A program made the position numbers and the translations under genes. DNA of 64,000 nt from Albula goreensis (Eukaryota; Chordata; Actinopteri; Albuliformes; Albulidae), in the NCBI GenBank assembly GCA_022829145.1, contig CM040741.1:43880534-43944533 (forward strand). The letters are read 5' to 3'. This document shows positions 53,406 to 64,000 of this stretch, one piece after another (position 1 is the first letter of the stretch; each line of letters opens with the position of its first letter). The notes under the pieces are model-generated. The model was not told where the DNA came from and did no database searches. It saw only the letters and a list, made by a program, of their open reading frames with translations.

Positions 53406-55076
53406 GTATTACTCATAACGGATGTTGTCTGAACGAAGTATAAGCAACAGGGTCACATCTAGGTCCCTCTTGCAATCATCTAGCAACAAGTAGCATTGCA
53501 GCAGCAGGCTATGGCTACTGTTAATACAGCTGTTTTCCACAAAACCTTTTAATACCAGCCTCCAAAGCCCTTATCATCGGGAAAGAACGCAATGTTTTGG
53601 CCGCTCGTTTTAGCTGTGCGTGCCACAACGAAGCTCTCTCTTCCATGGCATCCAAACCCTCTCCATAACGATGGAAAAACAAAGTATCCCAATAATCAGG
53701 AAAATAAAGAGCCTAAAGAGAACCATAGAAAGCTAAAGGGGAAAGATTAAGAAACGGATTCCACCCCTGCTAAATATGGCATACGTGGTGCAGTGAGACT
53801 GGAGGGGCGCTGGCATCTGCGGCGAGCTCAGCCCAGCCGGGAGAGGGAATGCACAGTGGCCCATTGTCCCTGCACCTCAACAACGGGGGCTTGGACTGGA
53901 GCCAGGTGTCCATGGACGGCCAGGGAGCCAGGGCTGGTTGGGGTTGTGGGGGGGCACAGCTTGGGTATGAGGGGTGCCTTCATCTTGGCAACACCTTCTA
54001 CGTCACCCCCGATATTGAAAAGCAATTTTTTTCCCGTCAGGCTTTGTGCGAACGAAGACACAACAAGTGAGCCAACGAAGAATGAGCCCCATTATCCTCC
54101 CACACTGAAGGAAAGCAAGAATAAAAAGATAATTTGTCACAACATGTTCTGAATTTAAACTGTAGAAAATGTTACATGTTTTCGATAGTTGCAAGGTCAC
54201 ACGGTGCCCTGGGAAACCGGCGAGGTTGGCTGTTGCAATTCACTATGGTATCCATCTTAGGGAGGGAAAGCTGGTGATGTGAATACAAGTGAGGCAGTAT
54301 TTAGTGAAGGATGTCTGAGAATGCGCGAAAAAAGTAATCACAAACACGCATGCAGAATCTGGGTGTAAATCAATGAGGCCCACAATGACATGGGGAGGCA
54401 GATGGCACAGCCCTCAGTGTGGTAGAGGGTATATGGCTAAACAGACTCGGTGTCCCACTGTGAAATGTGATTCAGCACTTCCCTGCGGTTATTTTGCCGT
54501 TCGTCAATTAACATTCTAAATAAGACTTTCAGTCGCCCGGCTCTGGCTGGCGTCCAGTCAGACAGAATGTACAGAACACTGGCACTGAGAACCCTCCCTG
54601 GGGTCCTCCACAGTTTTCCATGCCGCATGGCTCTGAATAAACACAGCAGAATTTTAAATGCACTGCCTTGTCTTTTTTCCCTAACAGTCTTATATGTGTT
54701 CTAACATGAAAATATGAAAATCTGAAAAAATAGTATAAGACGTGAGGTTATCGTAAAGGCCCTGTTTTTGGGAAGCCCTGCTGGGGAGGAACTGGTACGG
54801 TCGTGAATGATAGAACACAACACAAACACACCCGCATGTGATATTGTGGTACCAGACTCTTCAGATCTGTATGTAATCTTCACGCTCTGTCTGAAGTTGC
54901 TAGGGGAAATGAGCTCCATGTCTGCACTAGATATGATAAATGGTGGCACACAGGTAGAGTGTTGATCAAGCGAAGCCGAGAGCAGGCCCCTGTTCCAGTA
55001 GAGTCCGATGCTCCAGCTGCAGTGTATAAACTGGATGAGTTTCTGGAGCACAAAGTTCTGAGAGGCCACGTGGTGT

Positions 55077-55078
<2 letters not shown>

Positions 55079-55109
<31 letters not shown>

Positions 55110-55134
55110 CCGCACACACACACACACACACACA
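55079..55134. repeat. (CA)n microsatellite with C-rich interruption
   Basis: Two CA runs separated by a CCCCCG interruption at about 55,107-55,112, in intron 3. Confidence 0.97.
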
Positions 55135-55503
55135 GGTAGAATGATAAGGGGTCTCTCTCTGAAGTGGAGCTGTTGAGTCATGCACTGTCTACTGGCTGAA
55201 GTTGTAGCAATGTCTTGCATGGTGCTGGATTGTGGTAAGGCACGTTGCAGAACGTGTGATGTTAGAAGCCACTGAGACGGAGCTGTCAGACTACTTAGCT
55301 TGTTTCTTACATCACTTTGTCACTTTACTGATTTTACAAGTGAATGATATCACTTGATACCTCAGTGGCTGAGTAATTTTCCATTGTTATTTGCTCATAT
55401 TTTCCAAATTGAGCTGAACAACTGTGCACAGCCTGGTCTACATTGCCTTGTGGGAAACTAGGTGTGTGTTAATGGCCAATATTATTCTTAATAACGTGGT
55501 TGG

Positions 55504-55556
55504 ATTATAATAATGATAATGTTGATGAAGATTATAATAATGATAATGTTGATGAA
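55504..55556. repeat. 27-bp tandem duplication, two near-identical copies
   Basis: The unit starts ATTATAATAATGATAATG and continues TTGATGAAG. The second copy, at 55,531-55,556, is identical across 26 bases, which indicates a recent event. Confidence 0.92.
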
Positions 55557-58550
55557 CAAAGTCGACCCACTGCTATTCATGGTAATTGCTTTCCACTGGA
55601 CTCAAAACAAAACAAAAGCTGATTCTTGCTTTGTGTTGGAGGTTTCAGAAAACAAATTTGTTTTGTTTTTACAGTACGCCACAGGAGAAGGGCCCAAATA
55701 ACACAAGTGTGAGCCTCAGTATTCTGTTCTCAATTTTTAATGACTATTTCTTATACTGCAGTATGGGTTCATATTTCTATGTGGAAAGACCAGAGCCCAG
55801 GTCTGACAGTACTACTGCAGCGGGTCATCAGCATACAGCAGGCACTTCATATCTGAGGCGACCCGAGTGAGTCCAGGGGAGGCTGATTGTTTCTGCTCTG
55901 TGACCAGTTGATTAATGTAAGCTGTGGTCTTGTTTGTTCCCTGTTCTGTGAAAATGTGGTTTCAAATTGATTTTGAAGATACTGTATGCTCTGCATCTAA
56001 CTTTGTTCACTACCAATAAAAGGAACTTTGATGAAATTTTCTTTTGGATCACTTGTTCCATTGCCTCACTTCTTACCAGTCACATTTCCATCTGGAGCTC
56101 TGCTGAACACTGTGCAGGGAGACAGAGCAAAGGCATTTGTTGTTGACATTTCAAGTTACTGAATAAATTACTGACTACTTCACAAAAAAATAAAGGCTTC
56201 ACCATGCAGTGATCTTAGTGTGATCATCAGTCTCCTCTTATTATCTAGGAGCTGATTAGTTAAGTTTCATTGTATTTTTTATTGTGCTGGACAGAATTCA
56301 CAGGAGTGGCATGTTAAGAATGGTATGTAGAATAAAGAGTTCAGGAAAGCAATCGCTCAAAGTCATCAGGTAGAGTGTTACATAATTCCTCCAGAAATTC
56401 AGCCAAGTAAATATCATATTTCTTTGGATGGTTGAAGGCAATTGTAAATCTTTCTGTTGTGTTCAGTGGGTATCGTATATGGCGCCTGGAGCTGTCTATA
56501 GTCTTTCCAAACTTGTTCAGCTACTTGCTGTAACAGCATAAAATACCTGTTATCAGTCTACAGTGGAAATAGGATATTTACAGTCTGCGCGACAAAAAGG
56601 TATGGTGATTTATGGACAGGCATGTTAATAGCTGTTATGACTCAATTCCATTTCATTTTTCAGTTGTATTATTGGCCATTGTTATTATATACAATAAAGG
56701 TCAATGGGCAAAGAGGTAATTTTACAGTTATATCATAGTTGCATTTTGAGCCTTAATTGTATCTTTCAATGGTTTTCACCCTTCTGATATGAAATATTCT
56801 GTATTCGCAAAAGTTGTGCTTCCCACAAAATTGTGAAACATATTAAAATATTCCTGGCAGGCCAAAAATGGGCACATCCAGGCACCAGAACACATTTATT
56901 CAGGATTTATACTTGCCGAGGCTGGTATTTACTCAGAGCATTGGCCATAAAGTATTAGCTTCTGCCTGAGAGCCTCCACTGGAGACCGTTAAGCTGAACT
57001 TTTCACTTATAAAAAGTGGCAGTAGTGCCATCATGTGGTCTAAGGTATGATAGCATATTATAAACATGTAAAGACAGTCACATGAACACTGTAAATGAAT
57101 GGGGTGAAAAAATACATTACAGAAAATTTTAATAAAATAAGACTGACCCAGAAAACATATAACTCAATAGTTCATTATTCATACATGATTACATAGTTTT
57201 TATGATTATTATTTGCAGTGTGGTTGTTTATCTGTTATTTTCATAACCACAATGTTGAAATAATTGTAAAATATAATCCTTCTGTGCCATCATATGGCTG
57301 TAACTTCGATCATTTCGTTGTTTCTTCAGTTGTTTCTTCAATATTAAATGTATTCTGGTACAATGTACAGTTCACAAACATCGTAAGGCAGTAACCTGCC
57401 AGAATATGAATGGATATTGTAATCTATGTAAATAACTATATGGAAACAGACCTTTCATTGATTTCTAGTATTTGTTGCTTATTTAATAACCATTTAAAAC
57501 TCAGATCATTTTCTTTGTCAAATATGTAAATACCAGACAATAGTTGGGTAATTAGCAGTCATTACCAATATTTGGTCATTTGAAACATAGCGGGAATGAA
57601 CTATCAATGCAGTATGATCTCAATGAGGGGGTGATAATGAGACATACTTTATTTGCTTATGTAGACTCTAAATGGCTCATTAACATATGTAAGCAAAACA
57701 TGTAAATATGTTCAAGTTTTATTTCCTTAGTTTTAGATTTACATGTTCAAAAAGATTTCACACGGAAAATATTTTAGATAAAATCCCAACCATCTGAGTT
57801 AATAAGGGAGGGCCAATAGTTCGTTTTTGTTATGCTGTGTTATGGAATATTTTTATTTAGTTAATGTTAATAAACAGTTTAAAATTTAGACATAGAGTTT
57901 AAATATGCCAAATGGTCTTCATTTATCTATTCATATCAGGTATGAACTACCTGGCAGCCTTGGATACTCTCTGCGATGTCTCCCGTTCTTTAAAACCAGA
58001 GATTGTAAATATTCATGATAGGTCAATATGGTGCATTATCTGTGTCTCTGCACATGACATCTGAATGGTATTTGAGTGGAGATGCTCCTCAGTGTCTGAA
58101 ATAGATATTTATATCTACTGTCTATGAGCCTTAATTGGGTGGGGGCAAGGTTGTCCGCAAGGTCACATAGACCAAGCTGCAGGAATAAGCTCTCAAACTC
58201 ATATTTATTTTCATCTTAGCTAGTGCTGAATGACAGAAAGTTATAGATTCAGATTCTTAAGACAGACGACAGAGGGGCTAGCATTTCTCTTCTGCCCAAG
58301 CAGCAGAGAAATGGGATTTCTTCTGTCAGCTCAACCTTTGAGAGTGGAGTCATCATTGGGTTCAGACAAGGCAACATTGAAATGAGGAGAGACAGGAGAC
58401 TGCTGGGCTTATAGATTTTCTGTGCATATTCTGCTCATTGGAGTGGCTGCTAAAACTCTGATATCAGTTAAAATGATTAACTGCAAACTGAAAAGTAGTC
58501 CAGAACGCAAGTTAAAAAATATAATGTTGTAGTGTAAATTGTAATGTAAT

Positions 58551-58565
58551 GTATGTATGTATGTA
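58551..58565. repeat. Short (GTAT)n microsatellite
   Basis: Three to four GTAT units, preceded by diverged GTAAT copies. Confidence 0.8.
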
Positions 58566-58883
58566 AGTTCCACCTTGACTCCATTTCTTCCCTTGGGTAG
58601 GTTATCCCTTATAAGTGAGGGAGACATAAATTGAGAGTACATATAGACAAATGTTAGAAAAGGTTGATCTTAACATTACAAAACAAAATCATGACTAGTA
58701 TTTGTCTTTGCCCTTTCTACTCTAAACACAAAAACAGCCATTTTTATTCTGCACCTCATATAATGCATATTATGTGCAGTAACATGCCAAAGTTTGATAC
58801 TTCTTCTGTTTGTTTGATATGCAAAGAAATCAGACATTCAATCTTCAGGTGTGGTGAAAAAGTAAATAAGAATCTCATATCTT

Positions 58884-59215
58884 GAGTCACGCATAGGGGT
58901 GGTAGTGTGGTGGACTGGGGATGATTTTCTGAATCAGCATCTAGGTGCTTGAATTTCAGGCCATCCATCTGTGAGCTGAAGCAAGCCAATGATCCAAAAC
59001 ACACAAGCAACCCTACATAAGAGTGATTGAAAAACCAGGGATGTTTTGAAATTTAATGTTCAAAATCCAGACCTAAATAACATTGCAATATTGTGGCAGG
59101 ACCAGAAATGAGAAGGTCATGCTTGACAACTCCAAAATAGGTTAGAGTAGTTCCACACATAGAAGTGGGCCGTAAATGGCAGTTTTTACTGCTAGAGGTG
59201 GGCCTAATTTATTTG
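58884..59215 (+). pseudogene. Decayed Tc1/mariner-type transposase fragment
   Basis: Read on the + strand, pieces of a Tc1-family transposase appear in the right order. First is a GGSV..WG.F block (58,901-58,933; GGSVMVWGCF in intact relatives). Next is NDPKHTS (about 58,990-59,010), part of the catalytic DDE region where this Asp is the second acidic residue. SPDLNPIE-like remains follow, with CAGACCTAAATAACATTG near 59,067. Then come GTGGCAGGACC, a GTGGGCC block, and AVFTARGG (about 59,178-59,201; AVVAAKGG in relatives). Stops, frame changes and a deletion of roughly 100 bp between the first two blocks show that it is dead. No terminal inverted repeats were identified. Confidence 0.85.
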
Positions 59216-61019
59216 CATGAAACCACATAAATTTACTGGTATGAGATGTGTGTTCACAGAATTTGTGATTAGCATAAATCAGCTCCCCTAAAATACCACA
59301 TAAGGAGCTTGAAATGTCATTAGAAACAATGCAAAGAGCTTGTCAAATAAGATGAAAGAAAAATAATTCTGGAGGTCGAAGTTTTGTAAATGGAAAAAAA
59401 GAAACATTTTATTTAGTTGTTTAAATAATGGAGTATCGACTGGGGAAGGCAAAAGTCTGCCAAGTCTGCCAACAGTTTTTGGAGTTTCGAGATCCATATA
59501 AGAAGTAACAGGTAACGATAAAAACGTTTGACAATAAACTGAAAGTTCTAGCACCCAAATTGAGCTCATCAGCCCAGTTGTTTACCCTGGATGAAGGCAT
59601 TGGCTGAATTATAGGAGAGGTATAAAGCAAGCTACATCAAAAACTCATGCGTCCACTGTCTGTCCTTCCAGACCAATGAGTGACTTTGTTCTGCAGCCAG
59701 TGGTGTGCATCAGGCCCTTTGCCGGAAATGTAGCCATAAGTGCTATATAAGCTTTATGAAAACTCTAACAAATCCCACATTGTTTGCATAAGTGCAATTA
59801 GGAACAATTTACGATCAAATTTGTTGAGCTCACGTTTGATAAATGAGGCCTAGTGAGTGTAAGGGAAAAGATTTTTTCACACAAGACATTGAGCATTGCG
59901 TAACTTCTCTCAACAAATAAACGAAACAAGCATCAAGATCACATGTTCTCTGTACACTCAGGTTTCCTTCTATCAAATATTATGTTTTGATTGAAGATCC
60001 GATGAGATTCAATGTCAAAATATGGAAAAACGCAGAACATTTTTAACTTAAGGCAAATACTTGATCGCAGTACTGTATGTATCTAAAGTACATCTGAAAT
60101 CAATCCTCAGATCAAAGACAGCCTTTTAACAGTGTTTCCAAAAATAAAGCAATATGACAAGAAAAACACAAAGATGGCAGCATACAGTATCATGTTGTAT
60201 CATATTATTAAAGCCAGGGTAAAATCAGAATGCCTTGAGCTGGCTCTTTATACAACATATGATGTAAGAGCCTGAAACACTACCAAAGGATTCTGGTACC
60301 TACTGCACCTGTTCAGTTCCAGATTATTTCTTGATGTAATTTTCATCTGTGAAGGGTGTTGCTTATAGTACAGTATGTGTCATGGCTAAACTTAGATGTC
60401 AGCTGTAATCCTGTTTAAACTATATTTATTTAAACTATAGTCACATTGATACTTAAATGAAACGGGAAAATCAGTCTTGCTATATCAAATCTATTTCATA
60501 CGCTTCATTCACTGTGGTAAAAGCTATGCTTTTCTGGCAGCAGACCACATTTGGCTTCTACAATGGACTGAATAGCTCTCCAGAATTTTTGTGCTGACAT
60601 TTCTTACAAAATTATTTTGAAATGATATGGCCATGTTATTAACCCAGCACTCAAAAATCAATTGTGTTTAATTCCAGTTTTAAAATATGTTTGACAATTC
60701 TGGTCTTCTTTCCAGACGCTTTGGGAATCTTGTGCCTCTCTTGTCTACTAGCGTATGCATTTTTATGAGGTCATTAGTAAAACTTTCATTGTTATGCATA
60801 ACACCACAGATCTCAGACTGTTATATTTTAGCTGTCAATTAACTGACCCAATGGTGTTAATTTAAAAGGATTCTCATTGCACAAAGGTCACTCATATCAT
60901 TTCAATTTTATCTAGGGATATTCAGGGTTCCTTAGTGTTTCAAATTTGATTTGTACAGAACATTACTCTTAAATTAATTCAAGTACTAGTTTCAACTGCA
61001 CAGTGAACAGCTATCAATA

Positions 61020-61108
61020 CGTAGCTTGCTCAAGAGTGCAGTGGCAGAGGTCCACTGGGAGGTACACCTGCAGACATTGGGGCTCCTTTACCACTATACC
61101 TTACAGCA
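61020..61108 (-). mobile_element. tRNA-derived SINE head remnant
   Basis: On the minus strand an A-box-like TATAGTGGTAAAGG (about 61,099-61,086) is followed by a degraded B-box region near 61,060-61,071 and a body fragment CTGCCACTGCACTCTTGAGC (61,047-61,028). The last resembles the common CACCCTTGAGCAAGGTA body of fish tRNA-SINEs. Its tRNA-like start overlaps the first unit of the adjoining minisatellite. Confidence 0.55.
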
Positions 61109-61236
61109 CCCTTTGTAAGCAAGCCAGTACTATACCTTACAGCACCTTTTGTAAGCAAGCCAGTAATATACCTTACAGCGCTCTTTGTAAGCAAGCCAGT
61201 ACCATACCTTACAGCACCCTTTGTAAGCAAGCCAGT
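61093..61236. repeat. 36-bp minisatellite, four copies
   Basis: Four head-to-tail units at 61,093-61,128, 61,129-61,164, 61,165-61,200 and 61,201-61,236, followed by a few bases of a fifth. Each unit contains CCTTACAGC and TTTGTAAGCAAGCCAGT. Copies differ at only a few sites, mostly in the first three bases and around CACCC. The period is a multiple of three, so both strands stay open as 12-residue peptide repeats. This explains the 101-codon + frame and the 66-codon - frame without any gene. Confidence 0.97.
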
Positions 61237-63472
61237 ACCAGTAACATGGGTATTCCAATCGCATATAGTTTGTCACAACAGATAAAACCAGACATGAACC
61301 TGGACTAAATCAGCCAGCCTGGTTTTGGCTTTACCATTGAAAAGGAGCATGTATGAATCTGTAAAAAGACACAGACCTGCCTGTAAAATAGTGGAGGAAC
61401 CAATTTACAGTTAAAAAAGGTGCAGTACATAGAGCCACACACAGGGTTACTGTGGTTAATGTGACAGCAGCACAAAGGGCAGGAATGTGAATATCACTGA
61501 AAAATAGCCAATATAAATAACAGCTATCATAAGGAGAATGACAGGCACTAGTACATAAACAGTATTACACCTTTACATTTAATATACGAATGGGACTTAT
61601 AAAACTGATGTTCATAAATTACATTGACTGATAGTAAAAGATGGTCTTGGATTTATTGAAGTAAGTCCAGTTATCGTGGAGCTGTACGGGAAGTGGACAG
61701 AGAGGCATGAGCATCAATCCAATGAAAGGATGACTCATTCTAATCAAATATTCTCGCAAATCAATCTTTTTATGCTGCATAAAGGAGATGATAAGAAAAT
61801 ACAAGAGCGTACTGAAGCTTACATTCGCCAAGGAATAGGTTCGGGCATGTTTTGATAATTACATCGTAATTAGTAAATTAACATTAGTTTTGTCCTGTAG
61901 CTTGGGGTAATTTTAACACAATATGGCTGCTAACATCTGAAATATTTTCATTCTGACTGAAGAACAAAATGTCATTTCTGAGTGGTTATCTTCTTCAGCC
62001 AATTAGAGTGAACACTATAAAATGAATACCAGGGATATATCTTCTCCTGTTCTGATTTGTACACCAGTTGATCATATGCAATTTTATTATAGTGTGTTAC
62101 CATAGAAACTAGTCACAATTTACATCCTATGCTTGCTGTTTTCTGAGCATGGGATTTATTCCCAGGTGGAACAAGACGAAGGTCATTCTTGCAGATGGAG
62201 AGACAGGTGTCTGATGAGTCACTTTGTCTCTGATGAAGAAATAATGCAGGTGTATGTCTACCTTGAACATGGATCATGTTTTCTATAAAAATGCAGTAAT
62301 GGCAAGGAACAAGACAGACATCAAGTCACCTTTAAAAATCAACATTCATCTAATATGTGGTTATGTGGGCCTTTCAGGCTGTGTTCACAAGAATCTGGTG
62401 TTGTTCTTAACATTTGTGAGCCCCAGGACTGAATTAACTAAACCAAAGCTGTGGAGTATTGGGCTGCATGTGAGGGAGCAAAGCCCGGGTGGACTGCATG
62501 ATAATGAAGACTCCTGAGTCTTCCCACGTCTCTGTAATTATGCCTGCTGTACGAGCTACTGAGGGCGTAAGCCCTGTGTGGGACAGAGGAACAGAGTCCC
62601 TCCTTCCTTAGAGACCAGACTGATCGAAATTCCTCATAAGCTTGTATTCCTCTGCATGAAGCTGTTTACTTTTTTCTGCAGTTTGCGCTATAATTAGAAC
62701 TCAGAAAAAAATCTCGGTTTGCTATCACGCAAGAATTTCAGTCCACCACCAGGAAGGGGCTGATGGAGCCTCAATTTAAGTCATGTGCCAAGCAAACGTT
62801 CAGTCAATTGTGACAATATACCAGTTAATTAGTTAATTATGACAGTTCCACAAATGCATGAAAGCAATGATAGTGCACTTTTTATAGATGTTGACACTTA
62901 CTACATGGTGGTCTCAGTGTGGTATATCAGAATACTGCAGGAATGAAGTAGAATGTCCACCATGAACATATAAGTAGTGTTTCTTTGAGGAGGTGGGAAA
63001 TGTTATAAAATGTGTGAGTAACCTGTTCTAGGGTGTTAAACATTATTGTACGGTGAAAATAAAAGAGTAGTTAGTCTTAGGTAGGCATACATGAAAATAG
63101 ATGCAGTTGTAGATTCCACACCAGTAAAGTACAGGAAAAAGTCAACTGTGTAAATTTTGCTGCTATACTGAATAATTGTCAGGTTAGGTACTATCTTCTG
63201 GCATTGATCAATATTTGAAAATCTACCCAGAAGAAAATACATTTCTCTTGTGTTGACAGAACTCGTAAAAGCTCCAAGCAGTGTTTGGCCAACTGTGTTA
63301 AACTGGGATATACTCTCGCAGCTGTATCTCAGAAGTGATCCAAAGACATTTGGATATTTTCCTTGGTGAGCTGTTTGTAATTTTGACATTCAGAGTGACA
63401 GGCCTTATGAAAGACTGAAATAGAATCAGATGGTTAGTTCTCCACATCCAAATTGTAAACTTGTTTTGAGTT

Positions 63473-63499
63473 AAAAAAAAAAAAAAAAAAAAAAAAAAA
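63473..63499. repeat. Poly-A run (27 nt)
   Basis: An uninterrupted A-run in intron 3. It could be the tail of a + strand retroposed copy, but no source element is recognisable upstream. Confidence 0.95.
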
Positions 63500-64000
63500 C
63501 ACCCTGAAAGCCTGCAGAAATTTGACCTGGAACATATTTGAAATTGATTGGGGTTGTAATATTCTTTGAAATATTGTAATTCTTTGGCAATTTATTGTTC
63601 TGTCTGTACTGTGAACTTGTGTCAATGTTCAATATTCATTCATCTTATTATATTCTGTCAGTTTATTGTACATTTTATGAATTCTGTCTTCCCAACTCTC
63701 AAACCACAAACATCTCATCTGCAGGGAACAACATTCCAATATGAATGAATCTCTCAAACGTTCTATAAAACTTATTTTCCTCCTTGAACTGTGTGTAATA
63801 TTCAACAGTAAATTATTTATCCTGTTTTTAGTTCATTTTCACCCACAATTCTTAATTTCATACTGAAACAGATACAGAATCTGTATCATCATTTGTTAGA
63901 GCATTCACGGTTATATTAAAATTTCTTTATTGAATATGTATTTTTGAGGGTTCCAGAAATCTGTCTCCTATATATGATATATGTTCCAGCTGACGTAAGA

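Larger units (their letters stand above)
44668..64000 (+). other. arhgap24: Start of intron 3 of arhgap24 (at least 19.3 kb, runs off the window)
   Basis: The intron starts with GTAGG at 44,668. The next expected coding piece, which in mammals completes the PH domain and contains NHESYLLMASTQ and DMEDWV, was looked for and not found in any visible frame, so it most likely lies past 64,000. The intron carries several microsatellites, two homopolymer runs, a Tc1-type relic and a SINE-linked minisatellite. GC-richer blocks at about 51,480-51,900 and 53,780-54,060 are candidate regulatory or alternative-exon sequence. The PH-less isoform start known in mammals was not seen. Confidence 0.75.

Noticed and set aside
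54020-54072. Acceptor-like TTTTTTTCCCGTCAG followed by donor-like CAA|GTGAGC, 26 nt apart
   Set aside because: The residues it would encode do not match the expected continuation of the PH domain after exon 3.
61003-61308. 101-codon frame with 12-residue repeats, at first sight a repeat protein
   Set aside because: The 36-bp minisatellite keeps both strands open because its period is divisible by three. There is no sign of coding selection or splice sites.

Overview
The window looks like chromosomal DNA from a ray-finned fish, probably a teleost. It is AT-rich and gene-poor, with long (CA/GT)n and (GA)n microsatellites. It carries tRNA-derived SINE remnants and a decayed Tc1-type transposon of kinds common in fish genomes. 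Coding sequence occurs only as short exons flanked by vertebrate splice signals. The species cannot be fixed from this sequence.

One gene is recognised: the 5' end of arhgap24 (Rho GTPase-activating protein 24, FilGAP), on the + strand. A GC/CpG-rich block with a G-rich stretch (about 9,650-10,100) follows a 330-bp GA tract and looks like the promoter. A probable non-coding first exon ends at the donor at 10,242/10,243. Exon 2 (22,670-22,869) carries the start codon at 22,690 and the first 60 residues. Exon 3 (44,580-44,667) adds 29 residues plus one base. Together they encode most of the N-terminal PH domain. The rest of the PH domain, the RhoGAP domain and the C-terminal coiled coil must lie beyond 64,000. 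I found no later exon, so the window ends inside intron 3.

Layout: 1-9,300 is upstream DNA with no recognised gene. 9,300-10,242 holds the GA tract, promoter and first exon. 10,243-22,669 is intron 1, 22,870-44,579 is intron 2 (with one clear SINE and one likely SINE), and 44,668-64,000 is the part of intron 3 that is visible. Intron 3 holds long CA/GT repeats, a Tc1-type transposase relic at 58.9-59.2 kb, and a 36-bp minisatellite attached to a SINE remnant at 61.0-61.24 kb. Most open frames of 60-157 codons are chance frames or products of simple repeats.

I found no new biological system. The points most worth checking are the two upstream ORFs in the predicted arhgap24 leader, the repeat-flanked G-rich promoter, the minisatellite grown at a SINE edge, and several GC-richer non-coding blocks that may be conserved regulatory elements.
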